From: Rhizophagus clarus
Taxonomy: Eukaryota > Glomeromycota > Glomeromycetes > Glomerales > Glomeraceae
DNA length: 64,000 nucleotides
NCBI GenBank assembly: GCA_015698045.1
Contig: BLAL01000034.1
Location: 186,001-250,000, forward strand
Reading direction: 5' to 3'
Below are positions 36,122 through 46,135 of this stretch, piece by piece (within the stretch, counting starts at the first letter, position 1; each line of letters starts with the position of its first letter). The notes beneath the pieces were generated by a model, which was not told the DNA's origin, did no database searches, and was given only the letters and a program-made list of their open reading frames with translations. The position numbers were made by a program, and so were the translations under genes.

Positions 36122-36830
36122 TTTCGTATGATTTAGAGGTGAGACTTATAGGTGTAATTTTTTTTGTATGACTTATTTGACCATATGTTTTTCTTAATAA
36201 AATGGGTCTAGAATGGTTTTCTGTGTATTGTGAAATTATTTGTATGCTAGAATAAAGTAGAATAATATTTAGAACTCTTTCCTGTTATCCATTTTTTCGT
36301 ATGACTTAGCTTTGCTAAATCATACGAAAAAAATTTGGGTAACCTTTAATTTTATCAATGAATCAGCTTTAGAATTAATTCTAGTATAACATAAAAATAT
36401 AGTATGCAAATTATGCTTGACAGGTCGAACGCTGAACACACTCAAACACTTCAGTTCTCGGTGTTCAGCGTTCTCCTAAGAGGTAAGCAATATGACATAC
36501 TTTTTTCGTTATATTATTTGAGATTAAAATCGGGTCAGCACGTTAACAAAGATGGTTATCTCCTTTAACTTGAAAACTAAAAATTTGGATAAAAAGATAT
36601 GTTAACAGGATTTGAGCCTCAGCCTGATTTAAAACTTAAATTCAATATCGTATTTCGATATGTTTCCTGGTCTTGAAAATAAATTTTGTGTTAAAAAAAG
36701 ATTACATAAATTTCGTATATCAGGAAATAAGCTGGGAGAGGCTTACACTAATTATACCTATTCGGAAAATCTTATTCCAGAACCCCCATTTTGTTCTATA
36801 TGCCAGTAACAGACGAATAGGCACCATATT
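36122..36830 (-). repeat. Right terminal inverted repeat of element A2
   Basis: Inverse complement of 24290-24965 and 3468-4205. The outer part (36800-36830) is also read as the 3' end of the Gag-protease frame of copy A3 (NMVPIRLLLAY), so the boundary between A2 and A3 is not clean. Confidence 0.8.
36291..36333. repeat. Hairpin in the right terminal repeat
   Basis: ATTTTTTCGTATGACTTAGC, loop TTT, then the near-perfect inverse (one mismatch). The motif CGTATGACTTA recurs at 36126 and 36165 and, inverted, in A1 at 4088. Confidence 0.7.
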
Positions 36831-39343
36831 TTTTTCATTAAACTGATCACTAATCTGATTACTTGCAAGATTAACCTGATCACTTGTTGGACTAACCCGC
36901 TCATTTGCTAGACTAACCTGATCACTTGTTGGACTAACCCGCTCACTTGCTAGACTAATCTGATCAGTTGCTTGACTAGCCTGTTTACTGCACATATTTT
37001 TTAATCTTAGATGACGTTTAAGAATAGATGGATAGTAAAACTCTTTGAAGCAATACTGACAAGTTCGATCAGCTAGTTTTTTTTTACAGGTTTTGGCTCT
37101 TTTTCTACAGTAAAAACATTACGCTGAGATTTGTGAACAGATAGGGGGATGGTAATAGTCTTCCCATTTTGAGTTGCCTTGAATTCCCCCTTTACTAAGG
37201 GTTCCCATCCTGCATGATACTGCCATTGAGTTCCAAGAATAAATAGGGATAGTTCTTTTCCATTATCATCATATTCTGTAGAAACGACAGAGAATTCATC
37301 TGAAATGGTGTCTCTATTTTCTCCATCCTCAATAGTTACAGGAACACTATTAACTGTACCAAGAGAATGGGACTTACTTGCAACTCCATTAAGTCTATGA
37401 ATCTTTTTCTTATCTATTTTTAGACCCAAATGCTTTGCAACATTTTCTGAGACTATTGATGAGTCTGATCCACTATCAATCATTGCATAGGGTATAGTCA
37501 CATCTCCTACCCTACAGGAGATGGTTGCAACATCATCGGCATCCTTTATTTGAAGAAAATTTATCTCCAAAGGCTTTGGCCAATATATTTGGCTATTTTT
37601 TTTTTGAGCTGATGCATAAGCCTTAATAGCATGCTCTAGCTGAGCTGTTGAGGCGCTTCGCATGTTCTCTGGCAAAACATGACTAGAGGATGAAGTATTA
37701 ATTTCCTTTACTTTAGTAGAATCTGCTATAACTATATCTTCATTTGGATTGGAAGCATTCTGGACAGATTCTTTATTGTCTGGTACTTGTAAAAGAAGTT
37801 TCTGTTTGGCATTTGTGGCCTGCATTAGCGGAAACAAGACATCTTGAACTTTGCTTGTAACATTCTTCCATGCTAGCTCTCTTCTTTTAACGGTATCATT
37901 TTCCATAACACTATTCAGGCTTGGGTTTTTTAATTTGGAATATATTATATTAATAAATTTTGAAATTTCTACAAGAATCTCTTTAGGATAATGTGGGACT
38001 ATTGATGATATTATAGATTTTAAAACTATCTGGTAAAATTATTCTGTAGCCATAATTATATTGCCTGATACTCTGTCGATAGGCGCTTTGCTAGCACGAG
38101 ACTTGGAAGTAGGGGACTTCTTGGTTGCTGTTTTCATAGGTACTCCACTTCGTACCACTTTTTTTTTTACAGCATAGCAGTTTCAGGATTCATCAGCATC
38201 AATATATTCGTCATCTTCTTCTACTTCCTCTTCTTCAGAATCCTCTATATATTCTTCTATGTATTCTTCTTCAGAGTCTTCAGGATCTTCTACCTCATCC
38301 TGGTATACATAATTAACCTTCTTAGTCTGCTTGCCTTTGGAACAATTAATCTTTGTATGACCAGCCTTTCCACATGCTGAACAATGTCGGGTTTACTTTG
38401 CAGATGCTTTTGGTATTACCTTTCTAACAACTTTCTTTGTGACATAAGCACTTCTGGGTATAAAGGGATTCTTTCTAACATGAGCTGTTTGACCTCCTAA
38501 TCTCTTTTTAAGTTCTTCATAAATAAAATTTTCTAATGTTGCATCATCTGTTCCTATTCCTGTATATGCTAAATCTATTGCTAGACGAATTTTAAAATCA
38601 TCTTTTTGTGGTTGAGCTATATAATTAACTGGAGCTATTGTATGAGCTTGTATTCTTTTGCCTGCACTTTCATGCCATATATTACGCAAGTCTGTAAAAA
38701 ATGCAATGACTGTAGTAGGATTAGCAATTCTAACTCTCATTTCTAAATCAGAAGGCAATTGATTAAATAGATAAGGTAAGGCATCAGCGTCTGGCATTGC
38801 TTGTACTAGTGGTTTGATTCGTTTTTCATAACTATCTGGAGTATTTGTCTCTAAAAACTTTTCATTAACAAGAGCAAATATAGCACTTCGGTTAGTCCCT
38901 ATCATAACTATTCTATATTTTTCACGCAACCAATTTATAAAAAGAGGTTCAGTATTAATAGCTGGATTACCTGCTGCATAAGGATCATTGGCAGGAACAG
39001 GTGCAAACCTACCTGTCATCTTATTTATCATAACTTGACATCTTGCAGCAGCATTAAAGGCAGCAATGGCTAAGGGACATGCCATTTCATTTATATTTCT
39101 AAACTTTTGATAATATACGTCTGGTGGTTCCTGCCCATCATAATTGGGTAATTGTGCAAGTAATGGTGCTAATGTATGCATGACATCTTGTATTGTAGCC
39201 ATGTTTCCTGGAGGATTGTTTTGTAAATTCAAAATAATTTGTCGTGAATTTAATTCCCTACCCTTCCATTTTTGGTATCTATTAAATACAAATGCCCGAT
39301 TGAATTCTGCTAAATCAGCCTCAGCTTTGCGTCTCTGATTCAT
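36800..39343 (-). pseudogene. Gag-protease-zinc-finger polyprotein, copy A3
   Basis: Starts ATG 39343 (MNQRRKAEADLAEF). Gag-like domain open to 38393 (FINWLREKYRIVM, DTPDSYEKR, FFTDLRNIW), TAA at 38393 where A2 has CAA, then the knuckle HCSACGKAGHTKINC, an acidic linker with TGA where A2 has CGA (near 38188), and the protease block 37906-37073 (AMIDSGSDSSIV). A C2H2 finger (CQYCFKEF...LKRHLRLKNMC, about 37055-36985) follows in another frame, then a repeat of SDQVSLASERVSPT type. The frame runs into the right terminal repeat of A2. Its breaks differ from those of A2. Confidence 0.8.
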
Positions 39344-40149
39344 TAGCTGAAGGATGGCTTTTCTCCTACTAGTACATTTATTCGGTTTTGCTTTCTTAAG
39401 GCTATTCTTTGACCATTAGTTTGCCTATCCTGAGCTATTTGCCACCAACGTCAACACTCATTTACTTTATTTTTATATGCTAAAGTTAATAATCGAGCTC
39501 TTCGAATACAAACATTTCCAGTATTTGTTAATTCATTCCTAAGGTCATTGATTCGATTATTAGCTATATAGTATAAACCTTGCATGTTAATAGCATCTTG
39601 AGCATGTCTTTACATAAGTCCACGAGCAGTTGTTAATAAAATTCGTATACCATTTAATGTATTTTTAGGGTTAAATGATGTATCTCCATCAATATATGCT
39701 TCTATCCGATCTAGTGCTGTAGCGATATTTATTAAAATATCAGGTATGGCCATATTTTCTTGTTCTTCTTTAGAATGTTTATTACTAGTATTTTGAAAAT
39801 GTGATATTTTGAGAATTTGGCTTTTGAGCTTTTCTATTGTTTCGTCTAGCAGAATGATTCGGTTATCTTGAGTAATTAATGCCTCTTCCTTTAGCTCTAA
39901 ATGATCCTGACATTTTTTAAGATTAAGTAAGGTGGATTAATATTCTGCTTTTAATCTATCTATCTCATCCTCACGAGATATGAGATTTTTCTCAAGATAT
40001 TTTATATATAGCTCACATCGCTCTAGATCATTTGTGAGCTTACGAATCTTTTTCTTATTTCTAATGGTAGTAGTTTCCTCTTTTGTCAATTTTATTCGCA
40101 ATTCTAAATTGCTATCTAATAAATCAATATATGCCTGCTCAACTCCCAT
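39343..40149 (-). pseudogene. Coiled-coil protein preceding Gag, copy A3
   Basis: MGVEQAYIDLLDSNLELR start, coiled coil, stop at 39937-39939, then the same helical C-terminal half as A2 with further stops. Its final TAA (39345-39343) overlaps the ATG of Gag as TAATG, giving a -1 frame relation. The start abuts the divergent integrase fragment. Confidence 0.65.
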
Positions 40150-40195
40150 TATTACCTATTATTTCTATAGATTCTGGTAAGGCTCAAAATCTTGA

Positions 40196-40494
40196 TATTT
40201 CTATTGCTTTGAAAAAGATTTATTATCAGCCTATTGGTTATTATTGAAATGCTAAAAAATTGCATAAAGCTTCTCAAAAAGCTGGGTATGATTTTAGTTT
40301 AGATGAAGTGAAGGACTGGCTTGAGAGACAAGCTATACACCAAATACATAAGCCTCGTCCTAAATATATCCCTCGTGCAAGTTTTTGCTTTATTACTATC
40401 CCCAATGAAGTCCACAAGGCAGATGTTCTCTACATGCCTTATGACAAAGTAGGTCAGATTACTTATCTTTTTTGCCTTAATATGGTTGACGTGT
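40196..40494 (+). pseudogene. Integrase fragment, copy A3
   Basis: Homologous to the first 95 or so residues of the A2 integrase: KKIYYQPIGYY, a TGA where A2 has CAA, KLHKASQKAGYDFSLDEV, WLERQAIHQIHKPRPKYIP, ADVLYMP with the first catalytic Asp, ending at CLNMVDV. At 40495 the match stops abruptly and GC-rich sequence begins: this is the junction where element B (or a rearrangement) cut the copy. Confidence 0.8.
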
Positions 40495-40635
40495 CGTCGG
40501 TACCCGGCTCCGCCAGGCGCTGGGCTGAAGCCCCAGTATACATCCACCCCTCCGTGGTGTAAAACCCTACCAGATCCCCTTCCAGTTAGGCGGGGCGCCT
40601 TACGGCGCCATCTCTAACAATACCATGGATAAATA
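40495..40635. other. GC-rich structured left edge of element B
   Basis: The sharpest base-composition change in the window: TCGTCGGTACCCGGCTCCGC..., with hairpin-forming pieces (CTGGGCTGAAGCCCCAG; CCACCCCTCCGTGG; GGCGCCTTACGGCGCC). It starts exactly where the A3 integrase stops. It could be the terminal repeat of element B or a separate small insertion; the right end of B is outside the window, so this cannot be decided here. Confidence 0.5.
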
Positions 40636-41153
40636 CCATTTCCATACCATACCCCCATCTGTCCCAAAAAATACCACATCTGTCCCACCATCTGTCCCAT
40701 ATATAACTACTCAAATTACTAATCTAACAAAGGAAAGAACAAGAAAACGAATAAGAAAGGAGAGTATAGGACAGATGGGACAGTAGGACAGATGAATATA
40801 AAAAAAAAAAAAATCAGATCACATTTCCCAGAAAAACTTTTGAAATTCGGGTATAAAATGTGTCCCATCTGGCCCAATCTGTCCCATTTTCAGGAACGAG
40901 CTCAGACACACTTTAAAGTCCAAGTAGATATGCAAAAAAAAACCCTATCACCTAGTATGATCCCCTATATATACCCCCCCATACCATCCTCATATTAGTC
41001 ATCGATATTGGGCTATGCCTAAGAGGTGGCTATATTACCGGACCTATCCATAGAATACCGTACCTAAAAAAAATTGTAATTAAACATAGTCGATATATAG
41101 GTATCAAAAAAAAATAAATTAAACAAAACTTCTACTAAAGTATCCAACTAACA
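40636..41153. promoter_or_regulatory. Leader of element B with repeated TCTGTCCCA motifs
   Basis: Six or more copies of CATCTGTCCCA or variants between 40655 and 40890, in both orientations (for example GACAGATGGGACAG at 40770). They precede the helicase gene and may bind a replication or transcription factor. From 41000 to 41153 the sequence is AT-rich leader. Confidence 0.45.
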
Positions 41154-43469
41154 ATGAGTAATCAAGTAGTAATCTCAAAATTCGGTGAATCTAAAGTAGC
41201 ATATAGTATTGATATACTAAAACAGCTTATCGAAGAGGCAAACAGTTTAGATGACATTATAAAAGCAAAGCGATATATTTGCAGTTACTTCATTCTCTGT
41301 TCCAATCCACATGGTGTATTTATGTGGCGACCTGATATTAAGAATTTTGAGCATATTCCCATGAAAAATATTAGTATGCTTATTCGTCCTATAACTAAAA
41401 CCTTCTTTAAGCAAACTAATCCTGAACATCCTCCAACGAAGACAGAATTTAACATTGCCAAATGGTTTATATATGATAATTCTTCAACATGTGTAGCAAC
41501 TTGTGATCCTGTAAAGCAACGTATTTATAAAATTCAAGGTCAACTCTATCTTAATATTTTCCCAGGATTCTTACACCAATTACGTCCTTTAGCAGACTTT
41601 TCAGCCAATATTCATCAGGCAGTCAAAATCATATTTACTCATATTCGGGATGTCTGGTGTTCAGGAGATTGGAATGTAACTGAATACATTATCAAATGGT
41701 TTGCTGGTATGGCTACTGGTAGAAAAATGTATTCGATTCTTTATCTTAAATCAGGTCAAGGCTGGGGTAAAGGTATTATAACTGATTTTATCCAGCGTTA
41801 TGTTTTAGGTACTCAGCTAGTCTATAAGACGAGCGATCCTGAAACAATTTTGGGTAGTTTTAACGGGCAATTATTAGGTAAAGTACTCCTTTTACTTGAA
41901 GAAATGCCAACAGAAAAAAGCCAATGGAATTCATTATATCGCGCTCTTAAAGATAAAGTTACTAGCGATACTATTGAAATTCATGAAAAATATAAAACAC
42001 CTACCCAATATAAAAACTTTATGTCTACTATCGTTCTCACTAATGAAAATGCTCTTAGAGTTGAGAATGATGATAGACGAACAGTTTTCCTAGATATCTC
42101 ACCTGCTCGAAAAGGAGATTTGCAATATTTCAAACGGTTAGGTGATGCAATGAAATATCCAGGAGTGGGTGAGGCCTTTTATGCTTACTTTAAAGCTATT
42201 GCCGATAAATATCCAGATTTTAATGGCAACCCACCTCCTATGACTGCATCTAAGCAAGAGCATATCGTATCTACTCTTCCACCTTTGTTTCAATTTATAA
42301 AGGAGACGTATATAGCAAAGGCTGATTATACTACTACATCCTTACCAGTTCACATATTATACGCCACCTATACGAGTTACTGTGAAAATAGAAGAATTAC
42401 ACCATTATCTAAAGTTGTGGTTGCAAGAACATTATCTAATGAGTTAAATATAACAAGTGAACGAATTTATATAGATAAAAACCGTACTAGAGTTTACAAT
42501 ATATCTAGAGAGACTTTATACAAGAAATATCTTAGCAATAACTGGATTCATGAAACTGATGAGATTGATATCGAGGAGATTGATATTCCTAAAAAATCTG
42601 TATCTGATCCTAAAGCTCTCAATCAGTTCTTAGCACAAATTGGAGCTGATATACCAAATAAGCAAAAGAAAAGTCCACCTCCAGTTCCTCCAAAGCCAGC
42701 GCATCTAAAGGTAGAAGTATCATCAGAGCCCACTGCTTCAGAATTTGAAAACCTAATAGATGGTTATTTAATGGAACTAGATAATCTCATATCGGCTTCA
42801 GCTAAACCAAAGCAAGAACCAGAGATAGAGCCAGAACCATACGGAATACCTGGTTCTTCTAAACCAATCGAACCATCTACACCACAAGAATTACCGAAGC
42901 AAGACCTAAAGTCAGTTCAAAAAGTTGATCCAGATCCCATGCCTAAAATGAATACCACCAAATATTGGGAATGGATAGATAGACATAAATATGACTACAT
43001 AAAGCCCTGGTATAAGAATTCTCGTGATGAAATGATAAATGAGCTATATTCTACAGCCAAAGAATGCTGGGCTAAATATTACGAAGATGATCAATATGAC
43101 TGGGAATTGCTCTTAGCCGAATTGGAGGAATTTGATAAGATTGCAAGAAGAGATGATCTGTATCTTGTCCAATTTGGCGATGCCATAGATAAGCTAAAAG
43201 AATGGATCAAATATAATGATGAGGTGGATAGGCACATAAAATACGTAGAACTTGCTGACTATCTAAGAAAATACATTGAGAATAAGGAAACCGTATTTGT
43301 AGAACCTCCTTCTGGCTATAAAGTTGCAAAATTACAACCACAGATAATAGAATGCCATAGCACAAAAAATGAACGTGAATGTATGGAGGCCAATGGTGAG
43401 AAATACGAATCAGATTATAATGATGGCTTATCTGATGATGGCTTATTTGATGATATTAATCAATTATAA
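41154..43469 (+). CDS. SF3 helicase (D5-like primase-helicase) of element B
   Basis: 771 residues, intact. It would unwind DNA at the replication fork of the element. The SF3 core lies at about residues 170-330: Walker A SGQGWGKG (about 200), Walker B KVLLLLEEMP (about 242), motif C STIVLTNEN (about 291), then DDRRTVFLDIS. An N-terminal region with AKWFIYDNSS and a winged-helix-like part after residue 380 fit D5/poxvirus-type proteins. The C-terminal third is Pro- and Glu-rich linker and a helical part with WEWIDRHKYDYIKPW. I see no primase motif with confidence. It is first in a run of same-strand genes with PolB. No helicase is found in the family A copies. Confidence 0.85.
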   Translation: MSNQVVISKFGESKVAYSIDILKQLIEEANSLDDIIKAKRYICSYFILCSNPHGVFMWRPDIKNFEHIPMKNISMLIRPITKTFFKQTNPEHPPTKTEFNIAKWFIYDNSSTCVATCDPVKQRIYKIQGQLYLNIFPGFLHQLRPLADFSANIHQAVKIIFTHIRDVWCSGDWNVTEYIIKWFAGMATGRKMYSILYLKSGQGWGKGIITDFIQRYVLGTQLVYKTSDPETILGSFNGQLLGKVLLLLEEMPTEKSQWNSLYRALKDKVTSDTIEIHEKYKTPTQYKNFMSTIVLTNENALRVENDDRRTVFLDISPARKGDLQYFKRLGDAMKYPGVGEAFYAYFKAIADKYPDFNGNPPPMTASKQEHIVSTLPPLFQFIKETYIAKADYTTTSLPVHILYATYTSYCENRRITPLSKVVVARTLSNELNITSERIYIDKNRTRVYNISRETLYKKYLSNNWIHETDEIDIEEIDIPKKSVSDPKALNQFLAQIGADIPNKQKKSPPPVPPKPAHLKVEVSSEPTASEFENLIDGYLMELDNLISASAKPKQEPEIEPEPYGIPGSSKPIEPSTPQELPKQDLKSVQKVDPDPMPKMNTTKYWEWIDRHKYDYIKPWYKNSRDEMINELYSTAKECWAKYYEDDQYDWELLLAELEEFDKIARRDDLYLVQFGDAIDKLKEWIKYNDEVDRHIKYVELADYLRKYIENKETVFVEPPSGYKVAKLQPQIIECHSTKNERECMEANGEKYESDYNDGLSDDGLFDDINQL

Positions 43470-43544
43470 GAGCTAGTTATTTTATTTTTTCAAATATATT
43501 AACAAAAAATTAGTAATTAAATAAATACTATATATTTCAAAGAA

Positions 43545-45383
43545 ATGTTTTCAAGACTAGTTCGTCATTTACCAAATAGGCCAGATATCATAGAAGTTAA
43601 GTTTAGTGGCCGACAGTTCTCTAGAGAAAGAATTGCAAATCTTGATCAAAAACTTAAAGCCCGATATCCAGGCAAACAGTTTCAAATCCTACTTCCTTAT
43701 GAGAATTGGAAGCCTGGTCAATGGACTACAAATGGAGAAGACGCAAACCTTTTCTCTCTACTTGATCACTATGATGCGAGTCAATTGCCTGACAATATAG
43801 GTGATCCAGAGCGATTTGATAACTTTATCATTTATATGAGGGATTCACCAGCAGTATCAGGTGGATGTGGCGATACAAATGATTGTCTTTATCAGTGCTT
43901 AAAAATGGCTTATGGCTCTTATTCGAATATGCCTCAAGCTATTGAAAAGCCTGAGTATATTAAAGATTATCTAAATTTGGCACGAGATGATCCTATTCCC
44001 ATTGCCTGTATTGAAAAAATAGAACGATTAGCTCGAAGTATTGCTATCAATGTTGTAGGTGATCATACCTATATCTCTAAGAGTCCAGCACAAAGAAGAA
44101 TAACCCTTACTCTCACTAATGGACATTATTCCCTCACTCTTAATCCGGATAGAAAACATCCCAGCTTTGAATGTAAAAGGCCAAAGAAGCCTATAACTTA
44201 TCAGGAGAATGAAGTAAAAGATACTGTTGAAATATATAATGGAAAGGCAATTAAGTTTATTACCGTCCAGCGATTTCAAAAACTTAAGTTTAGCAAAAAC
44301 TACTCTTTCGTTCCAGCTAAACGTCAAGAATCATTGGAAAAGGCATATATCAGAATTAATACTGAACGAAATGCCTTTTTACAGGAGACGAAAAAGCTAG
44401 GCATCCCAATTGATATATCATTACTTGATTGGAACATAAAGAAAACGGCTTTATGGTTATTCGAAAAATTAAGTGTAGGTATTCCTGCTAATGAACCTCT
44501 TGATGCGCTTGAAGCACAATGGATAAGTAAAGCAATGATGGGAGGAATTATCTGGGCACAAAATAACTGGGAAGGATATGGAAGGAGTTATGATGAAACG
44601 AGTCTTTATCCTAGTATTCAGCAATCAGCTTTAAACTTTCCTATCGGTAAAGGTAAGTTTCAGATTTTAAAAGACTTTACTAACCATCGAGGATATAGCC
44701 ATTTTGGAATATTTCGTGCAAGTATTGAAAAAAAGGATACCCCACTATTTCGATATAATTATCACAATGTATATACTCATATTGATCTTACATGTGCCAG
44801 AGCTCTTGGTCTCTAAGTTACATTAATTCAGGATGGAGTCTCTAATGCTCTTATTTATGAAAAAGAAACTCGAATTCGAGGCAGTGTAATCTTTGGAGAG
44901 TATGTAGATTTTCTCTTAAAAATTAAGAATCAGGGTGGTATAGCTAGCCAAGTAGCTAAAAGAATTCTTAATACACTATGGGGTGCACTTTGCCAAAGAA
45001 AGAAAACATACAAGACTCTTACAACATCGAGTAAATCTTTTGACTTTCCAGATGGTGAGGTATTAGACTCGATTATACCAATAGGAGAAGAGCAGTGGAG
45101 ATTTCAATTTACGAATCCAGGTAATCCCTTTAAAGGTGAATACCCTAGAATTGCTCCATTCCTTCTAGCACATGGTCGAAAGTTTATTTCTGAAATGGTA
45201 CAACCCTATGTAGATAAAGTCAGACGCATTTATACTGATGGATTCATTCTAGAAGAAGACGTTAACTCTTCCCCTCTTATAGCCTGTGCTAAAGATGCCT
45301 TTAAGACTCTAAAAGCTCTAAAATTCGAAAAAGAAGGAGAGTGTCATGTAAAAAATGCCAACCAAGTGGTATGGACCGTATAA
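43545..45383 (+). pseudogene. Family B DNA polymerase of element B, with OTU-like N-terminal part, one stop
   Basis: About 612 codons with one in-frame TAA at 44814 (after RALGL; CAA to TAA would explain it). The N-terminal part has GGCGDTNDCLYQCL (about residues 105-118) and TNGHYSL (about 190), resembling the Cys and His motifs of OTU-type proteases. Palm motifs: A YDETSLYPS (about 348), B-like AKRILNTLWGALC (about 470) and C IYTDGF (about 562). I see no clear exonuclease motifs. It differs strongly from the A polymerase (DTDS in motif C) and belongs to another PolB branch. The polymerase call is firm; the OTU call is inference. Confidence 0.75.
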
Positions 45384-45419
45384 TTAAATATTTTTTTTCT
45401 TAGATGTAGAAGTTCAAAG

Positions 45420-45854
45420 ATGGAACACGACGACTCATTCCCATTCACAAACAAGCATCCTAGTTTTAACGGGCCAGAAATGTATCTGGCCGAAATTATA
45501 GAAGCTTTAAAAGATGTCATATTGGCAGGTTTACAAGATGGATATGGTAAAGAAAGTTATCTTATAAAGAATCACGTAAACTATATTAAGAAAATAAAAT
45601 CTGCCAACAATCCAGAAGGCTATATTCGTTATACAGCTAAGAAATTATTGCCAAATGAAGAATCGTATTATGAGAAAACTGCAAAGATTCGAGCAAAGTA
45701 TTCACATAATCCAGATCTTGCTTTTAGAATTATAAAGGTCTATGATTTATATAAACATATTCCTAAGGAAACTAAAGAAGCACCACCTAGACGTAGACTT
45801 ACTGAAGATGAAGCTGAGGACGTCTTAGATGAACTTCTTGGTAATAAGCTATAA
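45420..45854 (+). CDS. Small helical protein shared by elements A and B, intact copy
   Basis: 144 residues, start MEHDDSFPF, 36 bases after the PolB stop on the same strand. Predicted helical; it matches 25330-25713 of element A2 by eye (ALKDVILAG; YIKKIK; AKKLLPNEESYYEK; VYDLYKHI). The C-terminus is charged (APPRRRLTEDEAEDVLDELL). Family unknown. Conservation in both element families, despite very different polymerases, suggests a core function. Confidence 0.6.
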   Translation: MEHDDSFPFTNKHPSFNGPEMYLAEIIEALKDVILAGLQDGYGKESYLIKNHVNYIKKIKSANNPEGYIRYTAKKLLPNEESYYEKTAKIRAKYSHNPDLAFRIIKVYDLYKHIPKETKEAPPRRRLTEDEAEDVLDELLGNKL

Positions 45855-45870
45855 ATTTATTATTAAAAAT

Positions 45871-46084
45871 TGTATGCAAAGGCTGATGACGAAGTAACTT
45901 TGTCACTAGGCATTTTTCATTTTTTGCATAAAAGGCTGATGACGAAGTAACTTTGTTACTAGGCAATATTAAAAATTTTGTGCAAAGGTTGATGACGAAG
46001 TAACTTTGTCACTAGGCATTTTTCATTTTTTGCATAAAAGGCTGATGACGAAGTAACTTTGTCACTAGAGATTTTTCATTTTTA
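45871..46084 (+). repeat. Four tandem units with a near-palindromic core
   Basis: Units of about 52 bp: GGCTGATGACGAAGTAACTT, TGTCACTAGGCATTTTTCAT and TTTTTGCATAAAA. The core TGACGAAGTAACTTTGTCA is almost palindromic. It lies between two element B genes and may be regulatory or a replication feature. Confidence 0.7.
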
Positions 46085-46135
46085 GAAAAAAATCGTAATT
46101 GAATATAGCCTATACTAAAGTAACAATAAAAAAAG

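Larger units (their letters stand above)
24290..36830. mobile_element. Element A2: Polinton-like element with Gag-protease genes
   Basis: A 12.5 kb unit bounded by inverted terminal repeats of about 0.67 kb. Order: zinc protein (-), small helical protein (+), integrase (-), coiled coil (+), Gag-protease-zinc finger (+), Crinkler-like gene (-), short coiled coil (-), PolB (-), zinc protein (+). PolB and integrase with long inverted repeats are the Polinton/Maverick signature. The Gag, CCHC knuckle and retropepsin are instead retroelement features, and no reverse transcriptase is present. Several genes carry stops or frameshifts, so this copy is dead. The exact outer ends and target duplication are uncertain. 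Confidence 0.8.

Noticed and set aside
45871..46084. A CRISPR-like array
   Set aside because: The organism is a eukaryote, the spacers are near-identical, and only four units exist; it is a plain tandem repeat.
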